Assembly: GCA_018266765.1 (NCBI GenBank)
Contig: JAFDZU010000032.1
Coordinates: forward strand, 1 to 49,422
Direction: 5' to 3'
DNA: 49,422 nt
From: Bacteroidota bacterium
GTDB lineage: Bacteria > Bacteroidota > Ignavibacteria > Kapaibacteriales > UBA961
A program made the translations under genes and the position numbers. Position 1 is the first letter of the stretch, and every line of letters starts with the position of its first letter. This document shows, piece by piece, positions 35,491 to 43,203 of the stretch. The notes below the pieces were generated by a model that saw nothing but the letters and a program-made list of their open reading frames with translations, did no database searches and was not told the origin of the DNA.

Positions 35491-35534
35491 AATCTGACAA
35501 ACTATCGTGCAGACTTTTCATTTGTATGTGGTTA

Positions 35535-35557
35535 CGTCCAGTTGAAACAACTGGACG
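35535..35557. repeat. Perfect 10-bp hairpin with AAA loop
   Basis: CGTCCAGTTG, AAA, CAACTGGACG. Similar in plan to the TCGGTTGTaACAACCGA palindromes: the inner GTTG/CAAC is shared, the outer arm differs. No T-run follows. Confidence 0.85.
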
Positions 35558-35724
35558 GATGGAAGTCGACATTTATGACCAGACGGATAAAATTATTCTT
35601 GCTTTTGTAAAAATATCCTCGTAAGTTGCGCCCACTAATATATTCACATCAAAAATGCACATAAGTCAGTTTCTCAATTTACAGAAAAATAGTCGGATTA
35701 CACTATCTTATCATTATTTTTTAT

Positions 35725-35856
35725 GGAGATTTTATGACAGCAATTCAATTTTCGGCTGAATCAAACCCAGCAGCAATACCCTATGCGGCTTGCCAGCCAA
35801 GAGCCAAGAGCCAAGAGCCAAGAGCCAAGAGCCCATTTTTCAATAAAACTCATTGA
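35725..35856 (+). other. Ribosome site and 40-codon frame that runs through the heptamer tract
   Basis: GGAG at 35725-35728, five bases, ATG at 35734: the best ribosome site near this locus. The frame codes 40 residues, crosses the 7-bp repeat tract, and stops at TGA 35854-35856. The long downstream T9SS frame is in a different phase. Removing one 7-bp unit, or adding two, would join this start to that frame. It could also be a short leader peptide; there is no recognised product. Confidence 0.5.
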
Positions 35857-38038
35857 ACTTGCGAGTTATATAGTGTTCGTAATTTTCAATATAGTTTTGA
35901 TTTCTTCAGTAAATAGCCTACCTCTCTATAGCCAACCCTTTGAAGTATCTTATAATAGTAAGCCATTCTATCCCGTTGTAAAAATAAAAGCAGAGACAGG
36001 AACATCAATATGTTATTCAGCCGTAACTAACAAATCCATTCTGGCAGGATATGCGGAAATTGAATATTGTGGCACAGGTAATGCGCCATATACTGCAGGA
36101 TATTTACAACGAGTTGGAACTTTAGGAATTCCAGAAGTTATTTCTTATTATGACGGTACAGTTGCTTATCCCACTAGTGTAAAAATTCTTTCTGTGTGTT
36201 ACATACCTAAAGAAGATTTTCCGGGATTGCTTACTGATGATATTATTATTGCTGTAGGTCAAATTGAAAGGAATAAAGGAAATAATCAGATTGACTATGA
36301 TGCGTTGGCGTTCTCGGTAAATGCAACAACATTCGCAAAGATAAGTGTAATCTATGTAGGAAAGGATATACCAGATGATGATGATTGCTTTTACTCCGTT
36401 AAATACAGGCGTGAACAAGCAATAAATTCAAACAATGATGCCGACAAATATAGAATAATAGCAGTAGGTGAAGCGAGACCGGATATTGGAGGTAGATCAA
36501 AACTACTTATGCAGAGGTTCACCATTGCTGCCGGTGGGGTGTTAGTAGGGGGAGTTCCTAAATTATATAGTGATAATGTCACCAACAACGCTTATGTTGC
36601 AAAAGATGTAGATTTGATGTACGATGAAAACAGCGATATACATTGGCAATATATAATATGTGGTTATCAAAGTACTAATCCCGCTACTCACAACAAAAAT
36701 GGTCTCATTATGAGAGTTGATGACCAGCTAAATGTAGTTCAGGTTCCTTCATTACCTATGACACCATTTAACTATAGACCAATGGTGCGTGTCACTCAGC
36801 AAGAAAATGAAGACAGAGTATATAATTCTGTGAAGTTTGTCGGCGGTATTTTCAGCTATGTTCCGAATGTGTCTCAATTGTGTAAGGGCTTTATAGTAGG
36901 TGGAACGAAGGAAAGAATTGATTACCCCAACCCATACTCTGCGAACCGAATTTATCAGCGAAGGATTCTTGCACGTTATGATTATTACTTACGTGCCTCT
37001 GAGACCAAAGAGTATTCTCATTATTCACTTTCTCAAAATAAATTTGTAGAAGTTGAGTATTCTACAGGTGAGAGTGTAATTACAATTTTATCTGATCCTA
37101 ACGCAGTTCCATTAGAACTCAATTGCAATGATAACCCGCCAATTGCAGATAAAATTTTTGAAGACTATAATTATCTTTTGGGAAATAGACAGTATATTTT
37201 AGCAGGTAGTAGATTTGATAAATTAAGTGGCCAGACGCATCCATCCATTACAAGAGTTGATTATACCTTAACTCCCTACACCAACCCAACATCAGTAGTA
37301 GATTACAGTAACGTAACACCTATTCAAGAAGGAAATTTTTCAATAATTTCTTCGTTCGGAGGATCCAAATTTGGCAGAGCAAGAATTTACGGGAGTGTTT
37401 ACCGAAATAACTATAATTATGTACCATGTGGTACGTATTTTTGTACCTCTATTCAAGATACAAAAAGAGGATATTTGGTTGAGGTGAATAATGTAACTAT
37501 GCCTACGAATTTATATGGTGAAACACCCTGTTCATTGAATAAAGATGTTACTAAGAATGATTTATGTCGTTCAAAATTCTATGAAGCTCATGGCTGTTAT
37601 ATCACTCCCGACGGAGAAACTGTAGAGCATAATCAGGGAAGTGTATCAATGATTTGCTATCATGGGACACAATGCGTAGAAATCAGATGTAGTGACGACA
37701 ATACAGTACCACCTATCATAAACCCTATAAAAGTAGAAAACATTGAGGAATTGAGATATAGTACTTTTGGTTCAAAGGATGATGTTACTCACTTCAATGC
37801 CTATTATAGCTTTACCAATCGAGAACTTGTTATAGAGAATTACTCACAGATGAATGAAATAGTATCATTGGAATTAGTTAATGTTATCGGAATGAATCAG
37901 AGTTTGGGAGAAATTTCCATTAAAAACGGAAGTAAAAACATAGTACCGATTAATTCAAGCATATCCAATGGTACATACATTGTAAAAATCAAAAAAGGAG
38001 ACGTCGAAATATTTCATAAACTAATTCACATTTTATAA
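35783..38038 (+). CDS. T9SS-type exported protein, 751 aa, with heptamer repeats at its 5' end
   Basis: An unrecognised secreted protein. From ATG 35783 the N-terminus is MRLASQEPRAKSQEPRA, encoded by the 7-bp repeats, followed by a signal-peptide-like core (ELASYIVFVIFNIVLISSV). This ATG has no Shine-Dalgarno sequence, whereas ATG 35734 in another frame has one, so the present sequence may be a phase-off form. The body is beta-rich with many Cys (for example ICYSAV, CNDNPP, CGTYFCTS) and no known domain was identified; it looks like a large beta-propeller-like mid part. The last ~80 residues resemble a T9SS sorting domain (VIENYSQMNEIVSLELVN ... ISNGTYIVKIKKGDVEIF). It sits 21 bases ahead of a second T9SS gene. 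Confidence 0.72.
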   Translation: MRLASQEPRAKSQEPRAHFSIKLIELASYIVFVIFNIVLISSVNSLPLYSQPFEVSYNSKPFYPVVKIKAETGTSICYSAVTNKSILAGYAEIEYCGTGNAPYTAGYLQRVGTLGIPEVISYYDGTVAYPTSVKILSVCYIPKEDFPGLLTDDIIIAVGQIERNKGNNQIDYDALAFSVNATTFAKISVIYVGKDIPDDDDCFYSVKYRREQAINSNNDADKYRIIAVGEARPDIGGRSKLLMQRFTIAAGGVLVGGVPKLYSDNVTNNAYVAKDVDLMYDENSDIHWQYIICGYQSTNPATHNKNGLIMRVDDQLNVVQVPSLPMTPFNYRPMVRVTQQENEDRVYNSVKFVGGIFSYVPNVSQLCKGFIVGGTKERIDYPNPYSANRIYQRRILARYDYYLRASETKEYSHYSLSQNKFVEVEYSTGESVITILSDPNAVPLELNCNDNPPIADKIFEDYNYLLGNRQYILAGSRFDKLSGQTHPSITRVDYTLTPYTNPTSVVDYSNVTPIQEGNFSIISSFGGSKFGRARIYGSVYRNNYNYVPCGTYFCTSIQDTKRGYLVEVNNVTMPTNLYGETPCSLNKDVTKNDLCRSKFYEAHGCYITPDGETVEHNQGSVSMICYHGTQCVEIRCSDDNTVPPIINPIKVENIEELRYSTFGSKDDVTHFNAYYSFTNRELVIENYSQMNEIVSLELVNVIGMNQSLGEISIKNGSKNIVPINSSISNGTYIVKIKKGDVEIFHKLIHIL
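35796..35833 (+). repeat. Heptanucleotide tandem repeat, 5.4 copies of GCCAAGA
   Basis: Five exact units at 35796-35830 plus GCC at 35831-35833. Seven is not a multiple of three, so each gain or loss shifts the reading frame. It lies within the first 20 codons of a T9SS protein gene. Confidence 0.95.
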
Positions 38039-38059
38039 TTCACAAAGAGCATTAACAGC

Positions 38060-39391
38060 ATGAAATATATAATCTTAATCTTACTTATCTGGATGGTTTC
38101 ATTCGCACATTCAAATGCTCAATGGCAACGCCTGCTTTCTGAGAGAACCTTTTCTATTACTGCCAACCCACTCAATCCAAAAACTATCTATGTTGGTGGA
38201 AAAGGGCGTGTCCTCTATCGTTCATATAATGCCGGAAAGACTTGGGATACCGTAGTAATCAATTTTCGTGACGATAGAGCTATTATTACCAATATTTATA
38301 TTAATTCTATCGATACTACTATAATGATGATTGGGGGTATCAATCTAACTACCATTATACGCAGTGCAGATGGTGGAAAAACTTGGGAAAATAGTCCTGA
38401 GTTTGGTTTTCCTTTGACATTATCCGGTGAATCCATGATTGAAGATGTCAATAACCCAAGCGTAATATACTTTGCACAACTGAGAGGTGGAATTATCTAC
38501 AAGAGTATCGATACAGGAAAAACATGGAAAATTTTAACTAAAAGTTTACCGGTAAATGATGTTTGTAGTCTGGTTATGCTTCCGAATAGCAATACGATTA
38601 TTGGTGGTGCTGATAATGGGTTTTTAGTTAAATCAATTGATGGGGGTTCTACTTGGGATCTCTATCGGGTTGTACCATTTAACAGTGGCGGTCCTGAGAT
38701 ACCGAAGATTGTGTTTAGTACACGTAATAAACTTCTTGGATATGCTGTTGTGACCTATTTTTATCAAGATAAAGTGGACAATGGCGGATTGTATCGCACT
38801 ACCAATGGAGGTGAAACCTGGGAAAATATCTATCTACGGGATACGAGCTTATGGACTATTGCTATACGCAGGGTAGGAAATGAAGATGAACTATTTGTTG
38901 GTGGATATACGGATGATTCTACACCCATAAGAACAGTTCCGGGGAATAGTGTTGTAAGGCATTCTCAGAACAGTGGCTCGACATGGGATGTGATGGATAA
39001 TGCTGTCGATTGGGTGGACACAATCAGAAGAAATGTGTGGATGATGAAATTTGTCAATACTTCACCTGTATATGATCGATTATATATGGCTACAGAATCA
39101 GGTTTCTTTGTGTTTGAGATGCCCGTTTCTGTTGATGAACATGAAGTGCAACCTTCTTCCGACGGTATCCAAATTTCCCCTAATCCTGTTTCTACTTCAT
39201 TGACGGTTTCAGGTTTGGATGGTGTTTCCGAGGTGAAAGTAGTCAATAGTTTGGGAATGGAAGTGCTCAGTCAGCAAGTCATAAGCCATACGTCGGAGTT
39301 TGATGTTTCGGGTTTAGCAAGCGGTATGTATGTTGTGCAGTTCCGCACGCCTACGGGCACGACTTCCAAGCTGATAATAGTCAATCATTGA
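38060..39391 (+). CDS. T9SS-secreted BNR/Ycf48-like propeller protein
   Basis: A 443-aa secreted protein. Signal peptide about 1-20 (ILILLIWMVSFAHSNAQ). Residues about 25-350 are a sialidase/Ycf48-like beta-propeller with SxDxGxTW repeats (RSYNAGKTWDTV, RSADGGKTWEN, KSIDTGKTWKIL, KSIDGGSTWDLY, RTTNGGETWEN, HSQNSGSTWDV). No catalytic sialidase residues were seen, so it is likely a binding or structural propeller. Residues about 355-443 form a T9SS type A sorting domain (ISPNPVSTSLTVSGL ... LASGMYVVQFRTPTG). It is 21 bases after the preceding T9SS gene and cotranscribed with it; a terminator follows. Confidence 0.88.
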   Translation: MKYIILILLIWMVSFAHSNAQWQRLLSERTFSITANPLNPKTIYVGGKGRVLYRSYNAGKTWDTVVINFRDDRAIITNIYINSIDTTIMMIGGINLTTIIRSADGGKTWENSPEFGFPLTLSGESMIEDVNNPSVIYFAQLRGGIIYKSIDTGKTWKILTKSLPVNDVCSLVMLPNSNTIIGGADNGFLVKSIDGGSTWDLYRVVPFNSGGPEIPKIVFSTRNKLLGYAVVTYFYQDKVDNGGLYRTTNGGETWENIYLRDTSLWTIAIRRVGNEDELFVGGYTDDSTPIRTVPGNSVVRHSQNSGSTWDVMDNAVDWVDTIRRNVWMMKFVNTSPVYDRLYMATESGFFVFEMPVSVDEHEVQPSSDGIQISPNPVSTSLTVSGLDGVSEVKVVNSLGMEVLSQQVISHTSEFDVSGLASGMYVVQFRTPTGTTSKLIIVNH

Positions 39392-39408
39392 TAGACCGTT
39401 AAAATAGC

Positions 39409-39449
39409 AAAGCACTGACTGATCTGAATATCGGTCAGAGCTTTTTTTT
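39409..39449 (+). terminator. Rho-independent terminator
   Basis: CTGACTGAT (39415-39423) pairs with ATCGGTCAG (39430-39438) with one wobble; outside an A-A mismatch the stem continues AAAGC/GCTTT; a T-run follows to 39449. It ends the T9SS pair. Confidence 0.85.
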
Positions 39450-39510
39450 GTTCGGTTAGTCGCCACAAATGAGCGTCAACACAATATAGACGTTTCACAG
39501 GTAAGTATTT

Positions 39511-39592
39511 CGCAGTCCAGTCGGCTTGTAACAACCGACCTCAAATACTTGCCAAAATGGTTGATATTTCAGATCGTTCAGTTGTTGCTGTC
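39511..39592. repeat. Dispersed repeat copy C (5' palindrome plus core)
   Basis: Palindrome GTCGGcTTGTaACAACCGAC at 39520-39539, then the core 39538-39592, 53 of 55 bases identical to copy B. The second palindrome is missing. Same orientation as copy B, so copies B and C are direct repeats around the T9SS pair. Confidence 0.85.
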
Positions 39593-39620
39593 AAATAGAT
39601 TTATATATACTGCTCAGCAA

Positions 39621-39661
39621 CGAATGACACGCTTTGCGAACAATTTTTTTGATTTAAAGAT
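39621..39661. repeat. Second copy of the T-rich repeat module
   Basis: GAATGACACGCTTTGCGAAC, T-run, then AAAGATT. It matches GAATAACACACTTTGCTAAG, T-run, GAAGATT at 34361-34404 in most positions. Here the module follows the core; at copy A it precedes the core. Confidence 0.6.
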
Positions 39662-39666
39662 TATAA

Positions 39667-40860
39667 CTATTTCTTAATACTATGATATACATCAATGGCT
39701 CTTTGTGCGTTGTGCTTCCATGAATATGTATTCACTGCGTCCAAACGTGCCGCTTTACCAAGCTTTCGGCTCTGTTCCAAATCACCTGCAAGCCGGCAAA
39801 TAACCCCTGCCAATGCCCGTTCGTCGCGCTGTTCGACTAATACGCCGTTGATTCCATCATGAATAATATCTCGGATTTGTCCGACCGAGGACGCAACGAT
39901 TGCTTTGCCCATTCCCATATATTCAAACAACTTAGTCGGCGAACCAAAAAACGTTGTTCCGTCGGTATTTTCGGTGTGAGGACTCAGCAGGATTTCGCAC
40001 AGCGATAAATAACTCGGCACACTATCATGCTTTACAGTTCCGAGTAATGTTACCGAATCTGAAACGCCATCATCAGCAAGGATTTTCTCGACATTCCCAC
40101 GCAATTTACCGTCGCCAATCAGCATAAAATGAAGTGCAGGATTCTCTCGAACGGCATGACTGACCGCCCGCGCCAAAACTTCCACGCCATGCCATTCACC
40201 GAAAGTCCCGACAAAACCACAGAGGATTTTCCCGTTCCACCGAGCTTGAAGTTCGGCTGTAAGTGAGCGATAGAACGCAGGAGAATCAATCGAATCTGTA
40301 AATCGAGCAATGTCCACTCCATTAGGATTCACATGAATTTTCGCTTCATCTAAACCAAATAACCGTACAAGATCTTGTTTCAATACTTCGGAAACTACCA
40401 TAATTGCATCAGCATTATGAAATTGCGTTTCTTCACTTCGTCGGAGAATTTTATCAAAAAAAAGATGCGCCCAGTTGCGTTTCCACCACCATTCGCTGTT
40501 GTTCGCTTCGAGAATCAGGGGAAGTTCTGTTTGGTGAGCAATTTTTGTGGTTGAATGGATAAATTCACTGTGGCGTTGGTAAATAAAATCGGGTTTTTCA
40601 GAACAAATAATATCCGGAAGTGTGCGCTCAAGAATGCGATTGTACGCAATCGAAGGAATTTCAGGGAAATTTGTAAACAGTGAAGAATACGGAATATGAT
40701 AAAATTTATATTTATCTGCCGGAAATGTCTGTGCAGAAGCCGTGAGCGCAACGGTATGACCAAGCTCTTGCAACCCATCCAAAAAACCGCCGATATGAGA
40801 AAATGAACCGCCCGTATTAAGCGGCCCGAAAAAATCAGTACGAAGAAAAAGAATATTCAT
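39667..40860 (-). CDS. Glycosyltransferase family 4, GT-B fold
   Basis: A 397-aa glycosyltransferase (group 1/GT4), cytoplasmic. N-terminus MNILFLRTDFFGPLNTGGSFSHIGGFL is the usual Gly-rich acceptor loop; DFIYQRHSEFI, then ILEANNSEWWWKRNW; donor half with CGFVGTFGEWHGVEVLARAV (about 215-234), LMLIGDG-like HFMLIGDGKLRG, and SPTKLFEYMGMGKAIVASSVGQIRDII (about 311-337) with the conserved Glu of the EX7E-type motif. Its substrate is unknown. It ends close to the repeat module and faces the T9SS pair tail to tail; it stands just downstream of the RM cluster on the same strand. Confidence 0.93.
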   Translation of the reverse strand: MNILFLRTDFFGPLNTGGSFSHIGGFLDGLQELGHTVALTASAQTFPADKYKFYHIPYSSLFTNFPEIPSIAYNRILERTLPDIICSEKPDFIYQRHSEFIHSTTKIAHQTELPLILEANNSEWWWKRNWAHLFFDKILRRSEETQFHNADAIMVVSEVLKQDLVRLFGLDEAKIHVNPNGVDIARFTDSIDSPAFYRSLTAELQARWNGKILCGFVGTFGEWHGVEVLARAVSHAVRENPALHFMLIGDGKLRGNVEKILADDGVSDSVTLLGTVKHDSVPSYLSLCEILLSPHTENTDGTTFFGSPTKLFEYMGMGKAIVASSVGQIRDIIHDGINGVLVEQRDERALAGVICRLAGDLEQSRKLGKAARLDAVNTYSWKHNAQRAIDVYHSIKK

Positions 40861-40938
40861 TTCAATGAGTTATGAGTATAATTATCAGTAAAAATTGTTC
40901 TACTGCCAGTGGTAAAACTAAATGCGGTTTTATTTTTA

Positions 40939-41548
40939 TTATAATTTTATAATTTCTTTGATTAGTTTTTTACGAGCATAAAACGCTCTACTTGTAGAAC
41001 CATGTCCTGCACCTTTTGTTCTTGCTTGTATCCAATTTCCGTCTTTACCTGTCAATGCTTGAAATCCTTGTGATATCAATTTGTTGCGGATAAATTCATA
41101 ATCCTCTTGAATCTCGTGAATGAGAGTATCGCTCTCTAAAAAGTCGAAAGATTGAACCTTGAGAAGTTCAGACTTTTCGTTATGTTTGCCGTTCCAAGTA
41201 ACGGCACAATAAACAAGTGACTTTAGCTTTTCCCAGCAATGACTTTTGAAAAAAGGAGTTGCAATTAATACTTCAAGGATTGATCATCGTAATTGCAAAT
41301 GTTTCCTTCGGTGCCCAAACGCCTTTTACTTGATAAAAAGCTGTTGATTTTAATTCAAAACCAAGCCCGTTCGGAGCTTGTTTGTTGTCGTTGGATAAAC
41401 CTGCTAAAAGCTCAAGAGTTAAACCTTTCCAACCTTTATTTTGTTTGCCGTCTTTGTATGTTGTTATACCGTATTGCTTTGCTAATAATGATAAGTCTTG
41501 CCCGGTAAATTTTTCAAGATTGCGAATTGCAATAACTCTTGTTATCAT
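40939..41548 (-). pseudogene. MutH/Sau3AI-like restriction endonuclease, split by a frameshift
   Basis: The first 91 codons (41548-41273) read GWKGLTLELLAG (Glu46) and LGFELKS (Glu65, Lys67) and stop at TGA after AITMINP. In the next frame, from GAA at 41274, the protein continues for about 111 residues to TAA at 40939-40941: EVLIATPFFKSHCWEKLKSL, later HEIQEDYEFIRNKLIS and GNWIQARTKGAGHGSTSRAF. Joined, about 202 aa show the full MutH-type order: GW.G..LE, ELK, SH..KL, EDW-like segment, YLQ.RPK-like segment. One extra T, or two lost bases, at 41274-41277 explains it. Asn60 stands where MutH has its catalytic Asp (tentative). It is coupled by TAATG to the gene before. It could be a dead nuclease or a sequencing error; MvaI/BcnI relationship is the alternative. 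Confidence 0.75.
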
Positions 41549-42075
41549 TATAGTTCATTAATTTTACGATAAAACAATTCTCTACCTTCTCCTGACCAAT
41601 AAGTAATATCTTGTTCTATGAAGAGCCATTTTATTAGTTTCAATAATAGTTCGTAGTCGTGACCTATAATAGGTAGCTCATTAGTGAATTGAATTGTGTT
41701 TCTATATGGCTTTGAGTTGAAAATTTCATTTACACAAAGAAGAAGTTTATCCCATTGCTGTTGAGAGAAAATATTTTTCTTCAGTTTTAGGTCATTAAGT
41801 ACAAAATCATGATTTGGTGGTCTATCATTTCCATTTTTCCATTGATAAATATTCTCAACATAGATCACAAAATCACAACCTTTGTTAAGTCTACCGGGTC
41901 TTTCAAGATAAATGTGCTTACCAGAATTCAAAACTTCAACAAAATATCGATACTTCTTTTGCGGACTTTCTGAAATCCACTGCTTAAGAAGAAATTCTCT
42001 AATGTCAGTTTTGTTGTTAAACTGTTCTAAATTTTTTAATGTAATAGTTATTGAATCATCTTGTCGTATTGCCAT
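41548..42075 (-). CDS. Unknown middle protein of the restriction-modification cluster
   Basis: A 175-aa soluble protein that I do not recognise. It starts MAIRQDDSITITLKNLEQFN, a small beta-helix opening, has KCDFVIYVENIYQWKNGN-like central part (GCDFVIYVENIYQW, about 68-81) and ends WSGEGRELFYRKINEL. No helix-turn-helix typical of a C protein was identified, and no PD-(D/E)XK motif is clear. It is joined on both sides by one-base TAATG overlaps: its ATG overlaps the methylase stop and its stop overlaps the nuclease ATG. This strict coupling says it works with them, as a specificity, control or nuclease subunit. Confidence 0.75.
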   Translation of the reverse strand: MAIRQDDSITITLKNLEQFNNKTDIREFLLKQWISESPQKKYRYFVEVLNSGKHIYLERPGRLNKGCDFVIYVENIYQWKNGNDRPPNHDFVLNDLKLKKNIFSQQQWDKLLLCVNEIFNSKPYRNTIQFTNELPIIGHDYELLLKLIKWLFIEQDITYWSGEGRELFYRKINEL

Positions 42076-42959
42076 TATTCAAAAAGTCCTTTATTAGTTT
42101 TAAGTGCTTCATAGCGTCTTATTGTCAGGTCAATGTAATCTTTGTTTAAGTCGCATCCAATATATTTTCTATCACCAATAACTGCTGAAGCAATTCCTGT
42201 TGTTCCACCTCCATTAAAAGGATCAAAAATTATGTCTCCGGGTTTAGTGGATGCTTTAATAATTCGTTTTAATAGTGCAAGTGGCTTTTGTGTCGGATGT
42301 TTACCAAACATTTTTTCACTTGGTTGAGGTGTCGGTATACTCCAAACACTCCGCATCTGTAAGTCGGGTTTTTTGATGTTATCCTCAGGAAACTTACCAT
42401 TTTTCATTGCTTCGTAGTCAAAATAGTGCTTTGCTTTTTTATCTTTTCTAGCCCACAAAACTGTTTCATGTGATGCAGTAAAAAAGCGACACGAAAGATT
42501 TGGCGATGCATTTGGCTTAAACCAAGAAATGTCGTTGAGTAAATGGAAACCTAGTTTTTGAAGTAAAAAACCACATTGATAAATACTGTGATAAGTTCCA
42601 CTAATCCAAATTGTTCCTTCAGGTTTTAAAACACGTTTGCATTCTTTAATCCAAAGTTCGTGAAAGTTTAAGTCATCTTCAAAACCATTCGATTTATCCC
42701 ACTTACCTTTATTGACGCTTACCATTCGCCCGTTTTGGCAAGTAAATCCGTCGTTAGATAGCATATATGGCGGATCAGCAAAAATCATATCTAAGTAGTT
42801 ATCAGGAAAACGACTCATTACCTCTAAGCTATCATCATTATACAATGCGAAGTCGTCCGTTTTATATACGGGTTTAATGCTTCTTTGAATCCCATTTTTT
42901 GAAATATAACTAACTAAGTCCCCTAAGACCGGATTATTTATTGATACGATATGTTCCAT
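42075..42959 (-). CDS. Type II DNA methyltransferase, beta-class (DpnA-like N6-adenine)
   Basis: Transfers a methyl group from S-adenosylmethionine to adenine (or N4-cytosine) in DNA. The 294-aa protein has the catalytic motif IV DPPY at residues 62-65 (FADPPYMLSNDGFTCQNGRM), then HPTQKP at about 221-226, and the AdoMet-binding motif I FDPFNGGGTTGIAS at about 244-257, the order of beta-class enzymes. The stretch SNDGFTCQNGRMVSVNKGKW resembles single-strand GATC enzymes of the DpnA type, as I recall them; a MutH/Sau3AI-like nuclease downstream agrees with a GATC-like site, but the site is not proven. It comes first in the operon, so DNA is protected before cutting. Confidence 0.92.
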   Translation of the reverse strand: MEHIVSINNPVLGDLVSYISKNGIQRSIKPVYKTDDFALYNDDSLEVMSRFPDNYLDMIFADPPYMLSNDGFTCQNGRMVSVNKGKWDKSNGFEDDLNFHELWIKECKRVLKPEGTIWISGTYHSIYQCGFLLQKLGFHLLNDISWFKPNASPNLSCRFFTASHETVLWARKDKKAKHYFDYEAMKNGKFPEDNIKKPDLQMRSVWSIPTPQPSEKMFGKHPTQKPLALLKRIIKASTKPGDIIFDPFNGGGTTGIASAVIGDRKYIGCDLNKDYIDLTIRRYEALKTNKGLFE

Positions 42960-43203
42960 TCTGTTGTCCTTTATGTTACTGTCTAATGTCGGTAATATTA
43001 ATGTGTTTATAATAATTTATATCTGGAATGTCGTAAAGCATACTAAATAAATTTATTGAAGGATTCTTCTTTATCAATGTTACCATTGTACCTTCAAAAA
43101 TACGATGAACTTTTCATACTTTATCACTTACAATTATTTCTTTAGGAAAAATATAATTTTCCATACATCGAAACAACCAATAATCCACAAAAAGCATCAT
43201 TGC

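Larger units (their letters stand above)
35166..35733. other. Repeat-filled intergenic stretch
   Basis: No gene is supported. It contains: a hairpin TTGTCTT/AAGACAA (35285-35306); repeat copy B (35338-35490); and a perfect 10-bp hairpin (35535-35557). A GGAG at 35725-35728 at its right end sits five bases before an ATG at 35734. Confidence 0.6.

Noticed and set aside
34348-39661. Integron attC sites
   Set aside because: The palindromes do not show paired GTTRRRY and RYYYAAC core boxes, genes lie in both orientations, and no integrase gene is seen. Kept only as a test in the findings.
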